Source of the DNA: an uncultured Oscillospiraceae bacterium
GTDB lineage: Bacteria > Bacillota > Clostridia > Oscillospirales > Oscillospiraceae
Assembly: GCA_958423465.1 (NCBI GenBank)
Contig: CATZRD010000017.1
Coordinates: forward strand, 1-43,823
Reading direction: 5' to 3'
DNA: 43,823 nt
Below are positions 14,207 to 22,282 of the stretch, one piece after another. The translations under genes and the position numbers were made by a program. The notes under the pieces were generated by a model. The model was not told where the DNA came from. It searched no databases and saw nothing but the letters and a program-made list of their open reading frames with translations. How positions within the stretch are numbered: position 1 is the stretch's first letter; the number at the start of each line of letters is the position of its first letter.

Positions 14207-15471
14207 ATGCGCTCCTCCTGCCATACGATGTTCCCGTTTACCATGGTCAGCGTGCATACGCCGAAAAGCTCCATCCCGGCGAAGGGAGTGGCCCGGCCCA
14301 TGGTGAGGAACTGCTCCGGGTCCACGGTAAAGCGCCGGTCCAGGTCGAACACGGCGAGGTCCGCCGGCTGGCCCACCGCCAACGGCGTACCGAAGCCGAA
14401 CCGCCGGGCGGGGGCGCCGTGCAGCAGCTCCACCAGCCGGGCCAGAGAGATGACATTGGTCCTCACAAGATGGGTGTAGAGCGCGGGAAAGGCCGTCTCC
14501 AGCCCCACTACGCCCATGGCGCTTTTTTCCAGGCCCCGGGATTTCTCCTCCCGGCTGTGGGGGGCGTGGTCCGTGGCGACCATGTCGATGGTGCCGTCCC
14601 GGACGCCCTGAATGAGGGCCGCCCGGTCCTCCCGGGACCGGAGGGGCGGGTTCATCTTGAACCGCCCGTCCTCCCGCAGGTCCTCGTCGCAGAGGACCAG
14701 GTAGTGGGGGGCGGTCTCGCAGGTCACGTCCACTCCCCGGGCTTTGGCCTGCCGGATGAGGTCCACGCTCTCCTTGGTGGAGATGTGGCAGACGTGGTAG
14801 GCGCAGCCCGTCTTCTCCGCCAGACCCAGGTCCCGCTGGATCTGGCCCCACTCGCTCTCGGAGCAGATGCCCCGGTGGCCGTGGGCGCGGGCGTAGGCCC
14901 CGTCGTGGATATAGCCCCCCCGGAGAAGGCTGTTGTCCTCGCAGTGGGCGGCGACGATCTTCCCCAGACGCCTGGCCTCGGCCATGGCGGCGCCCATCAT
15001 GGCTTCGCTCTGGACCCCCCGGCCGTCGTCGGAGAACCCGGCCGCGTCGGGGGCCATGGCCGCCAGATCCGCCAGCGCCTCCCCCTGCTCCCCCCGGGTG
15101 ATGGCCCCGTAGGGGTGGACGTGGACGGCGGCGGAGCGGCGGATGGTGGCCAGCTGGGCCTCCAGCGTTTCCCGGCTGTCGGGGACAGGGGAGAGATTGG
15201 GCATGGAGCACACATGGGCGAAGCCCCCGTGAGCGGCGGCCAGAGTCCCGGTGCGGATGGTCTCCTTATAAGAAAATCCCGGCTCTCGAAGATGTACATG
15301 CACATCCACGAAACCGGGAAAAACAGCGGCGTTATGAAGATCGATGATTCTGGCGGCGGGGAAGGAGAGGTCCCTTCCCATGGAAACAATACGGCCGCCC
15401 CGGAGAAACAGGTCCACGGGACGGAACGCGCCGTCCGCGAACGCTCTGGCGTTTTTCAGCAGAAACTCCAC
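14203..15471 (-). CDS. pyrC: Dihydroorotase
   Basis: A 422-residue zinc amidohydrolase that closes carbamoyl-aspartate to dihydroorotate. The metal ligands H-x-H are His58 and His60 in DVHVHLREPG; CSMPN and the later H-I-S and DHAPH motifs complete the site. I chose the GTG start at 15471, with GGGGAGGAG upstream. Upstream in-frame ATGs (near 15519-15522) fall inside the -10 box of the operon promoter and cannot be translated from that transcript. It is the first gene of the pyr operon. Carbamoyl phosphate synthetase (carAB) is not in the window. Confidence 0.95.
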   Translation of the reverse strand: MEFLLKNARAFADGAFRPVDLFLRGGRIVSMGRDLSFPAARIIDLHNAAVFPGFVDVHVHLREPGFSYKETIRTGTLAAAHGGFAHVCSMPNLSPVPDSRETLEAQLATIRRSAAVHVHPYGAITRGEQGEALADLAAMAPDAAGFSDDGRGVQSEAMMGAAMAEARRLGKIVAAHCEDNSLLRGGYIHDGAYARAHGHRGICSESEWGQIQRDLGLAEKTGCAYHVCHISTKESVDLIRQAKARGVDVTCETAPHYLVLCDEDLREDGRFKMNPPLRSREDRAALIQGVRDGTIDMVATDHAPHSREEKSRGLEKSAMGVVGLETAFPALYTHLVRTNVISLARLVELLHGAPARRFGFGTPLAVGQPADLAVFDLDRRFTVDPEQFLTMGRATPFAGMELFGVCTLTMVNGNIVWQEERI

Positions 15472-15517
15472 GCCGACTCCTCCCCTCTGTCCCGGGCCGG
15501 GAAATTTTATCCTGAAC

Positions 15518-15546
15518 ATCATACCGGAAAGGGCAGGGAATGTCAA
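15518..15546 (-). promoter_or_regulatory. pyr operon promoter
   Basis: On the minus strand TTGACA, 17 bp, TATGAT. Transcription should start near 15511, leaving about 40 nt before the pyrC GTG. That is too short for a PyrR-type antiterminator/terminator leader. Confidence 0.85.
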
Positions 15547-15576
15547 GATGAAAATTTATGCACACCCTATGCGCCG

Positions 15577-15605
15577 TTGACAACCGGAACGGCGTTTGGT
15601 ATGAT
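15577..15605 (+). promoter_or_regulatory. Promoter of the lipoprotein gene
   Basis: TTGACA, 17 bp, TATGAT, divergent from the pyr promoter with about 30 bp between their -35 boxes. Confidence 0.85.
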
Positions 15606-15652
15606 GGATATGGAAAGAAGGGCGGGCACGGATGGAGGAAAGGAGGCTTATC

Positions 15653-16297
15653 ATGAAGCGATACGGAAAGCTGGCGCTGCTGGCGGCGCTGCTGCTGTTC
15701 CTGACCGGCTGCGGAGAGAGGGAGCTGTCCTTTGACAGCATAAAGAGCGGCGGGATCTTCGTCTATCCGGGGACCCGGTGGAACATGACCCCGGAGGAGG
15801 TCATGAGCGCCCTGAATCTCACGGAGAAACAGTTTACGCGGGTCTCCGACCCGTCCGCGGAGGAGATCAAGGGCGTTACAGATCAGCTTTTTCTGATGGA
15901 ACAGGCAGGTGTCTCCGGCCTTGCCGCCGACGTCTGCTTCTGGTTCCGGTCCTACGGGGAGACCGGGGACCTGGGCCTCAAGGCGGTTACATGGCTGTTT
16001 GCCGGGGACGCGGACCTGGAGCCGGTGCGGAGGGATATCACAGCCGCCCTGGGGGAACCGGCCCGGACGGACGGGGAGCACGCTCTCGCCTATTGGGACA
16101 GCGAGGACAGCTTGGACCAGTACGGGACCTTTGCCGCAGAGGGGGAGCCGGCCGTTTCTCTGATTCTGGTGGACGGCCCGGACACGGCCCTCCCGCTGGC
16201 GTCGCTGCCCGGCGTGGGCCCCGGGGCCAAAGCGCTGATTCTGGGCGGGAATGTGGCGGATGTTCTCCAGCTTGAGACGCTTGGACGAGAGCCGTAA
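15653..16297 (+). CDS. Secreted lipoprotein of unknown function
   Basis: A 214-residue protein with a lipoprotein signal: basic start MKRYGK, hydrophobic core and lipobox LTGC, so Cys would be lipidated and the protein held outside the membrane. The mature part is acidic, with a segment around WNMTPEEVMSALNL that resembles the start of small periplasmic or extracellular repeat domains. I recognise no named family. AAAGGAGG upstream of 15653 decides the start over an earlier in-frame ATG. It is a single gene between its own promoter and terminator; nothing links it to the divergent pyr operon. Confidence 0.75.
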   Translation: MKRYGKLALLAALLLFLTGCGERELSFDSIKSGGIFVYPGTRWNMTPEEVMSALNLTEKQFTRVSDPSAEEIKGVTDQLFLMEQAGVSGLAADVCFWFRSYGETGDLGLKAVTWLFAGDADLEPVRRDITAALGEPARTDGEHALAYWDSEDSLDQYGTFAAEGEPAVSLILVDGPDTALPLASLPGVGPGAKALILGGNVADVLQLETLGREP

Positions 16298-16314
16298 GAA
16301 CAAAGAAAGACGGC

Positions 16315-16353
16315 AAGCGCCGGGGCGGGCATGTGCCCGCCGCGGCGCTTTTT
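16315..16353 (+). terminator. Terminator after the lipoprotein gene
   Basis: AAGCGCCGGGGCGGGCA / TGCCCGCCGCGGCGCTT with five T. It faces the convergent ABC transporter gene. Confidence 0.88.
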
Positions 16354-16367
16354 GTCCGGTACCGGCC

Positions 16368-19361
16368 TTACTCCGTCCGAAGGGCCACTACGGGGTCCTT
16401 CTTGGCGGCCACCCGGGAGGGGATCAGGCCGGAGATGGTGGTCAGCAGAACGCTGATGGCCACCAGGATCGCCGCCCCCTGCCAGGGCAGGGCGGCCTTC
16501 AGCCCCTCGATGCCGGTGTAGTGGAGCAGAATGGCGTTGATGGGCACGATGAGCAGCAGCGTCACGCCGATTCCGATGAGGCCCGCCCCCAGACCGATGA
16601 TGAGGGTCTCGGCGTTGAATACCCGGCTCACGTCCCGCTTGCTGGCGCCCACGGCCCGGAGGATGCCGATCTCCTTGGTCCGCTCCAGCACGGAGATGTA
16701 GGTGATAATGCCGATCATGATGGAGGATACCACCAGAGAGATGGATACGAAGGCGATGAGCAGATAGCTGATGCCGCTGATGATGTCGGTGATGGAGCTC
16801 ATGAGCAAGGCGACATAGTCGGTGTACTCGATCTGCTGTTCCTCGTCCACGCCGTCGTTGTACGCTCCAATGAGGTCCGCGATCCGGTCCTTCTCCGCGA
16901 AGGTGGTGGCGTAGATGCTGACGGTGGCCGGGGAATCCGGATCCACATAGCCCAGCCGGTCCAGATTCTCCTCATAGGTGGAGTCCGACACGGTGGGGGG
17001 CATGTAGTGGTCGTAGAGGTAGACGTACTGCCCGTCGGTGAACGGCGTCATCCCGGCGGCGGCCAAAGCGTCCGTGCCGCCGCTCATGGTCAGGTCCAGC
17101 GCGCCGGAGAGCTGTCCGATGCTCATGGCCCCCAGACGCTGCCGGACGCCCTGGGCGTACTGCTCCCGGATCTGCTGGGCCATGGCCTCCTCCACCTTGC
17201 CGAAGAGCTCCTCGTCCCCCATGTCCGCGATGTAGGATCTGACGGTGTCCCCGTCCACCCCCATCTCATCGGCGTACTGGGTCACGATCATCTCCTCGAT
17301 GGCCTGGCGGGTCATGCCCTCCATCTGCCGGGCCACCACGCCGTCCACGTATTCGTCGGAGGGCTGGCTCATGGCGTCCAGATAGGCCTCCGCCTTTTCG
17401 CTCTCGGAGCGGCAGGAGAGGCTCTCCGTGATGGCCTCCCGCTTCTCCTGGGCGGTGGGCTCCACATAGTCCTCCGTGGCGAAGGGCAGGCCCGATATCA
17501 CGTCGGTGTCCGGGTCCGCCAGCTGCTGGGAGACGATCTGGGTGTCATTGGCCGTCTGGATGGCGTAGGCGGTCAGGGCGCTGGTATAGCCGATGGCGCC
17601 GTGGACCATGGCGGCGGTGGCGTCCTCGCTGGGCCGGGCCACGCCCACCACCTTCAGCCGGATGCCGGCGTCGTCGCTGTTGTAGAGGAAGTCCATCCCC
17701 GCCTCGGTGGCGGACATATCGGTGTAGCTGCCGGCAGCGGCATCATACTGGTAGTATTCGGCGGGGAGCAGCAGCTTGAAGCTGGTTTCGCACAGCTCCT
17801 CGTAGGTCCAGCCGTCGGTATCCATGCCGATGGTCTCGCCGTTTTTCATGTCCGTCAGCATCCGGTCGATCTCCTCCTTGGGCATGTAGCCCAGGGCGTA
17901 CAGCATCAGATCGGAGATCTCGTTGTTGGCGTCCACGAACAATATGACCTCGTCGTACCGCTCCGGCCACTTGCCGTAGAGCAGGTCGTACTGGTCCTCC
18001 AGCTGCCCGGCCACCAGCTGGCCGTCGTCCCCCGCCAGCAGCTCCTCCCACACGTCCATGCTCTCGTACATGGAGCCCATGGAGGCGAAGTAGGAGGAGT
18101 AGTCGCCGCCGTACATGGTGGTCATGGCGTCCTGCATCAGCTGGATCACGTCGCTTTTCAGGATCTCGCCGTTTTCGTCCTGGGTGTAGACGTCAAAGTC
18201 GAAGTCGTAGCTGTACTGGATGCTGGCTATGTCGGCGATGCCTCCGCCGCCGGCGTCCAGATACGCCTTGAAGGATTTCAGGTCGTTGGTGGAGGTCTCC
18301 GCGTTGAGCATGGAGTTGACCATGTCGAACAGCACGTTGGAGGCGTAGACCTTCCCATCCTCCCGGGGCTCCTGCTCCTTCTCCCGGTTGGCCCCCATGA
18401 AGGAGGTCATCATGGCGGACATATCGGCGGTCTCCGCCTGGATGGTGATGGGGTAGTTGGACAGGGTATCCTCCTGGATCTGCTCGATGTAGGTGTTGAT
18501 CCCGGTGGAGAGGGAGAGAATCAGGGCGATGCCGATGATGCCGATGGACCCGGCAAAGGCGGTGAGGATGGTGCGGCCCTTCTTGGTCATGAGGTTATTG
18601 AGGGACAGGGAAAAGGCGGTGAAGAAGGACATGGAGGGCTTCTTCTGCCGGACCGCCGCCGGGGCGGGGGCCGCCTCCTCGCCGGAGAAGGGGGCGCTGT
18701 CGTCTACCACCTGGCCGTCCTTCAGCCGGACGATGCGGGTGGCGTACCGCTCCGCCAGCTCCGGGTTATGGGTGACCATGATGACCAGCTTGTCCCGGGC
18801 GATCTCCGCCAGGAGGTCCATGACCTGGACGCTGGTCTCGCTGTCCAGAGCGCCGGTGGGCTCGTCGGCCAGCAGGATGTCCGGGTCGTTGACCAGCGCC
18901 CGGGCGATGGCCACCCGCTGCATCTGGCCGCCGGAGAGCTGGTTGGGCCGCTTTTTCATCTGGTCCGCCAGCCCCACCTTTTCCAGGGCCTCCGCCGCCC
19001 GGCGGCGGCGCTCCGCCTTGCCCACGCCGGAGAGGGTCAGGGCCAGCTCCACATTGCTGAGCACGCTCTGGTGGGGGATCAGGTTGTAGCTCTGGAACAC
19101 GAAGCCGATGGAGTGGTTGCGGTAGGTGTCCCAGTCGCCGTCCTTGAACTCCTTGGTGGACCGGCCGTTGATGACAAGGTCGCCGCTGGTGTACTGGTCC
19201 AGGCCGCCGATGATATTCAGCAGAGTGGTCTTGCCGCAGCCGGAGTGGCCCAGAATGGCCACGAACTCATTTTCCCGAAAGCAAAGGTCCACCCTCCGCA
19301 GGGCGGTGACGTTCTCCCCCGCGGTCTCGTAGACCTTGACGATGTTTTCTAGTTTCAGCAT
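16368..19361 (-). CDS. Fused ABC transporter, MacB/FtsX type (ATPase + permease, large external domain)
   Basis: A 997-residue protein. The N-terminal ATPase (1-225) has Walker A GHSGCGKTT (38-46), signature LSGGQ (142-146) and Walker B with DE (166-167), close to LolD/MacB ATPases. The first membrane helix is at about 285-310. A large external domain of roughly 480 residues (about 315-800) follows. Three membrane helices at the C-terminus flank the FtsX-type ERTKEIGILRAVGAS segment and end with SRVAAKKDPVVALRTE. MacB-like proteins do not pump small solutes through a channel; they couple ATP use to movement of an outer domain, exporting peptides or signalling across the membrane. It is divergent from a regulator/membrane-protein operon. 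The start at 19361 has GGGGAGGA upstream. Confidence 0.88.
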   Translation of the reverse strand: MLKLENIVKVYETAGENVTALRRVDLCFRENEFVAILGHSGCGKTTLLNIIGGLDQYTSGDLVINGRSTKEFKDGDWDTYRNHSIGFVFQSYNLIPHQSVLSNVELALTLSGVGKAERRRRAAEALEKVGLADQMKKRPNQLSGGQMQRVAIARALVNDPDILLADEPTGALDSETSVQVMDLLAEIARDKLVIMVTHNPELAERYATRIVRLKDGQVVDDSAPFSGEEAAPAPAAVRQKKPSMSFFTAFSLSLNNLMTKKGRTILTAFAGSIGIIGIALILSLSTGINTYIEQIQEDTLSNYPITIQAETADMSAMMTSFMGANREKEQEPREDGKVYASNVLFDMVNSMLNAETSTNDLKSFKAYLDAGGGGIADIASIQYSYDFDFDVYTQDENGEILKSDVIQLMQDAMTTMYGGDYSSYFASMGSMYESMDVWEELLAGDDGQLVAGQLEDQYDLLYGKWPERYDEVILFVDANNEISDLMLYALGYMPKEEIDRMLTDMKNGETIGMDTDGWTYEELCETSFKLLLPAEYYQYDAAAGSYTDMSATEAGMDFLYNSDDAGIRLKVVGVARPSEDATAAMVHGAIGYTSALTAYAIQTANDTQIVSQQLADPDTDVISGLPFATEDYVEPTAQEKREAITESLSCRSESEKAEAYLDAMSQPSDEYVDGVVARQMEGMTRQAIEEMIVTQYADEMGVDGDTVRSYIADMGDEELFGKVEEAMAQQIREQYAQGVRQRLGAMSIGQLSGALDLTMSGGTDALAAAGMTPFTDGQYVYLYDHYMPPTVSDSTYEENLDRLGYVDPDSPATVSIYATTFAEKDRIADLIGAYNDGVDEEQQIEYTDYVALLMSSITDIISGISYLLIAFVSISLVVSSIMIGIITYISVLERTKEIGILRAVGASKRDVSRVFNAETLIIGLGAGLIGIGVTLLLIVPINAILLHYTGIEGLKAALPWQGAAILVAISVLLTTISGLIPSRVAAKKDPVVALRTE

Positions 19362-19399
19362 GGATGGTCCTCCCCGATACATCTTCTATAACAGACGCT

Positions 19400-19428
19400 A
19401 CTTTACGGGAATCAGACGGAAATGTCAA
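19400..19428 (-). promoter_or_regulatory. Promoter of the ABC transporter gene
   Basis: On the minus strand TTGACA, 17 bp, TAAAGT; start expected about 35 nt before the ATG. Confidence 0.7.
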
Positions 19429-19504
19429 GCGGCATCCTGTCAAATTTACACATCGTTCACAAACGAACTATTTTGACGGTCCGACGGAAATTTTCAAATA
19501 ATTA

Positions 19505-19567
19505 TTGACAAACGATAATTCATGTGGTACGATGGGGCCATGCGATTATTGTTGTACGATAATTTTG
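19505..19567 (+). promoter_or_regulatory. Promoter with repeated ACGATAATT-like sites
   Basis: TTGACA (19505-19510), 17 bp, TACGAT (19528-19533). ACGATAATT occurs in the spacer (19512-19520) and again at 19557-19565; GCGATTATT (19542-19550) is an inverted, one-mismatch copy. The sites overlap and follow the promoter, a fitting operator for the small regulator encoded two genes downstream. Confidence 0.65.
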
Positions 19568-19582
19568 ATAGGAGGCGGCGAT

Positions 19583-20524
19583 ATGGATCAAAACGATAAG
19601 GCCCTGGGGCGGGCCATGACCGCCGGGGCGGCGCTGACCGCGCTGGCGGCGGCCCTGGCCCTGTTGGAGGGGAAGGGACCCCGCCCGGTGACGGCTCTGG
19701 GCCGGTGGCTGCGGGACATGAGCCTCAGCGGCGCCGGCGGGGACGCCCTGGCCTGGCTGGTAACGGCGGCGCTGTCCCTGGCGCCGGCGGCGGCGGTCTG
19801 GCTGCTGCTGGGCCGGACAAAGCGGCGGTGGGCGGACGCCCTGCTCCCGCTGACGGTCCCCCTGGTGTTCGCGGCGGTGTTTTACGCGGTGAACCCCACC
19901 CTGGGGGGCAGTCTGGGCTGGCTGCTGCCGGCGGCGGCCCTCTCCACGACGGCGGCGGCCCTGCTGGCCTGGGTGGTCCTGCGGTTTCTGGGGGCCCTGG
20001 CGGACGCGCCCCGGGAGCGGCTGGCCGCCGCCCTGGGGGTCCTGCTGACCGTCTGCGGCGTTTTTATGGCCCTGGCCGCCGTATGGAACGGCTTCGCCCA
20101 GTGGCAGGCGGGGGCGGAGGCGGTCCGCGCCGCCAATACCGGGGCCCGGGAGACGGCGGAGCGCACAGTGGCGGTCCAGGGGCTGCTGGCCCTGCTGGAG
20201 CTGCTGCCCAGCCTGCTGGGGGCGGCGGCCCTGTTCTGGGGCGGACGGCTGGCGGGCCGGATGGGGACGGACCCTTTCGGGGAGGAGGCCCTGGCCCTCT
20301 GCGGCCGCACCGCCGGACTGTGCCGCCGGGCCGCCGGGGCGGCGGCGCTGCTGGAGCTGCTGGCGGGGCTGGTCCAGCTGCTGCTCTTCAGGTCCCTTGC
20401 CAGCACCAGCTTCCACCTCCGGCTGAGCCTGACCCCCCTGGCGGTGACGGCGGCGCTGTATCTGCTGTGCCAGTGGTTCCAGCAGGGGCGGGCGCTGAAG
20501 GCGGACAACGACTCCATCATATGA
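19583..20524 (+). CDS. Multi-pass membrane protein, DUF2975-like C-terminus
   Basis: A 313-residue, very Ala/Leu-rich protein with about eight hydrophobic segments. The C-terminal end (LYLLCQWFQQGRALKADND) resembles the end of DUF2975 membrane proteins, which are normally about half this length and are also followed by a YozG-type XRE regulator, as here. No catalytic motif is visible. GGAGGCGG before 19583 fixes the start. The protein may sense membrane state and act with the regulator; that is inferred from the recurring gene pair. Confidence 0.65.
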   Translation: MDQNDKALGRAMTAGAALTALAAALALLEGKGPRPVTALGRWLRDMSLSGAGGDALAWLVTAALSLAPAAAVWLLLGRTKRRWADALLPLTVPLVFAAVFYAVNPTLGGSLGWLLPAAALSTTAAALLAWVVLRFLGALADAPRERLAAALGVLLTVCGVFMALAAVWNGFAQWQAGAEAVRAANTGARETAERTVAVQGLLALLELLPSLLGAAALFWGGRLAGRMGTDPFGEEALALCGRTAGLCRRAAGAAALLELLAGLVQLLLFRSLASTSFHLRLSLTPLAVTAALYLLCQWFQQGRALKADNDSII

Positions 20525-20534
20525 GGGGGACGCC

Positions 20535-20762
20535 ATGGCCATTACCGTACATCTCAGCGAGGTGCTGAAGGAGCGGGGCATGACCAGCAAGGAGCTGTGC
20601 GCCAAGGTAGGCATCACCGAGGCCAACCTCTCCATCCTGCGCTCCGGCCGGGCCAGCGGCGTCCGGTTCCACACCATCAACCGAATCTGCTACTATCTGG
20701 ACTGCGACGTGGGGGATATCCTCCGCTTCGACGGGAGATTGGAGGATGAATATGAGGAATAA
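20535..20762 (+). CDS. YozG-like XRE-family transcriptional regulator
   Basis: A 75-residue protein that is one helix-turn-helix: VLKERGMTSKELCAKVGI and TEANLSILRSGRAS form the binding helices, then TINRICYYLDCDVGDIL. This is the Cro/CI-type fold in the short YozG form that accompanies DUF2975 genes. It begins 10 nt after the membrane-protein gene and overlaps the following lipoprotein gene. The likely target is the ACGATAATT repeats of its own promoter, by position only. Confidence 0.87.
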   Translation: MAITVHLSEVLKERGMTSKELCAKVGITEANLSILRSGRASGVRFHTINRICYYLDCDVGDILRFDGRLEDEYEE

Positions 20763-21675
20763 GCTCTTTGCCCTGCTGCTGGCGGGGATGACGGTCCTGC
20801 TGGCGGGGTGCTCCCTGGCCCGGCCCGAGGCGGAGGACCCGCAGGACCGGTTCTGCGGATTTTTCATGACCTACAGCGAAAGCGGCGCCGGAAAGGACTT
20901 TTACGACAACCCCCACCTGACGGAGCTGGGGACGGAGACCCTGGATACCGGGAAATGCGGCAGTTTCTCCTTCCCCCGGCAGGTGCTGGTGTTTGACCGG
21001 GAGATGGAGCGCTTCCCCGGAATGGAGGGGTACGCCCTCTTTATCTTCCGGGGGACCGGAGAGAGCGTCTCTACCTATACCCGATGCGTCTCCAACATGG
21101 GGGGAGGAGCGTTCCACACCACCGCAGCCGACCAGGGGACCCGGGATGAGATCGAGGGCACGGTGTACATGGGGCCGCCCCTGGGGGCAAAAAACTGGGA
21201 CCCTAACCAGAATACGGGCTATTGGCACGCTTACCGGGTGTACCAGAGCAAGGACGGCACGGTCTACCTGGACGGCAGCGGCAACAGCTACGGCGGGGCC
21301 GGCGGCATGAGCACCACGGAAACGGCGACCTATACCTCCACGGAAAACGGCGAGACCGTCAGCGAGGACAGCGTATCCGTCACGGTGCATATCGAAATGG
21401 TTTCCCGGCTGGAGGAGCTGACCGTCGCCCAGTTCAAAGCTGACGATACCCTGCTCCGCAGCGACAGCGTCCCCCTGGGCAGGGAGCTGCCCGCCGTGAC
21501 GCCGGAGGAGGACGCCGTCTGGCTCCTGGTGGAGGAGCGGTACTCCGACGGGACCGTGAAGCGGACGGCCTACAGTGCGCCGGAGGAATCGGTTTTCCAC
21601 GATGTGGTCCTTCTGGACGCCCGGGGCATGGGGAAAACGGCGTCTCTGGAGATCAAGGGTACGGGGAACAAATAA
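20752..21675 (+). CDS. Secreted lipoprotein, unknown function
   Basis: A 307-residue protein with a lipoprotein signal (MRNKLFALLLAGMTVLLAGC; Cys20). The mature part is polar with many Gly, Thr and Ser and no domain I can name. I prefer the ATG at 20752 because GGAGG at 20741-20745 is 6 nt away; the ATG at 20746 has no spacing. It overlaps the regulator's last codons, so the three genes form one operon ended by a strong terminator. It may be a surface sensor, or a substrate of the neighbouring transporter; there is no direct evidence. Confidence 0.75.
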   Translation: MRNKLFALLLAGMTVLLAGCSLARPEAEDPQDRFCGFFMTYSESGAGKDFYDNPHLTELGTETLDTGKCGSFSFPRQVLVFDREMERFPGMEGYALFIFRGTGESVSTYTRCVSNMGGGAFHTTAADQGTRDEIEGTVYMGPPLGAKNWDPNQNTGYWHAYRVYQSKDGTVYLDGSGNSYGGAGGMSTTETATYTSTENGETVSEDSVSVTVHIEMVSRLEELTVAQFKADDTLLRSDSVPLGRELPAVTPEEDAVWLLVEERYSDGTVKRTAYSAPEESVFHDVVLLDARGMGKTASLEIKGTGNK

Positions 21676-21679
21676 GGCG

Positions 21680-21720
21680 AAAGTCAGCGCCGGGGCATAG
21701 CCCCGGCGCTGACTTTTCAT
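21680..21720. terminator. Bidirectional terminator
   Basis: A 17-bp perfect stem (21680-21696 with 21700-21716) with a 3-nt loop, and TTTT on the plus strand. It separates the lipoprotein operon from the convergent ycxB-like gene. Confidence 0.9.
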
Positions 21721-21733
21721 GATACATAAGGAC

Positions 21734-22267
21734 CTACTTCTTCAGCTTCAGCTGCTTGCTGGGGACCACCGCGCGGAAGATCTCCCGCAGCTGGGCGGAC
21801 TCGGCGGCGGCGTCCTCCATCTGGGCCTTGGGCAGCAGCCAGGCCTGGTTGGCGGACAGAAAGATGTAGAAGGCCCGGCCGGTCTCCCGGACCTGATAGA
21901 GCTGGTCGAAATTCACCTTGGCGTTATCCTTGCCCACGGTGACGTGGATGCCGAAACCGTCGATCTCCAGGTGCTGGACATAGGTCTCCCGGCCACTTTT
22001 CCGGACCTGGGAGCGGACCTTCTGCCGGGTGGAGAGGATCAGGACCAGGGCGGCGACGCCCATGGCGGCCACGCCCAGCAGCAGGGGGAAGGGAAGCCCC
22101 TTCATTCCCGGCCAGCTCTTGGTGATCCAGGACTGGTACATCCAGCCCACCAGTCCTCCCACCACGCCGAAGGCCAGGATGCCCTTCCACCAGGAGGAGA
22201 GCACCAGATAGAGATAGAACGCCTGGGTTTCCTTCATGCCAATGGTAAAATCCCGTTTGTATCCCAT
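21734..22267 (-). CDS. YcxB-like membrane protein
   Basis: A 177-residue protein with two membrane segments (about 28-46 and 61-80), then a soluble C-terminal domain with the YcxB-type pattern: DGFGIHVTVGKDNAKVNFDQL, VRETGRAFYIFLSANQAWLLPK. YcxB proteins resemble PH-like domains; their function is not known. It follows prmA by 15 nt with GGAGA before the ATG, so it is the last gene of that operon. Confidence 0.8.
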   Translation of the reverse strand: MGYKRDFTIGMKETQAFYLYLVLSSWWKGILAFGVVGGLVGWMYQSWITKSWPGMKGLPFPLLLGVAAMGVAALVLILSTRQKVRSQVRKSGRETYVQHLEIDGFGIHVTVGKDNAKVNFDQLYQVRETGRAFYIFLSANQAWLLPKAQMEDAAAESAQLREIFRAVVPSKQLKLKK

Positions 22268-22282
22268 GTCGTTTCTCCTTCC

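Noticed and set aside
15472..15546. N-terminal extension of dihydroorotase from an upstream ATG
   Set aside because: Those ATGs are in the -10 region of the operon promoter; GTG at 15471 has a proper ribosome site.
16251..19352. Very long open frame on the plus strand opposite the ABC transporter
   Set aside because: It mirrors the transporter codons, is rich in His, Gly and Val as GC-rich antisense frames are, and has no ribosome site or domain.
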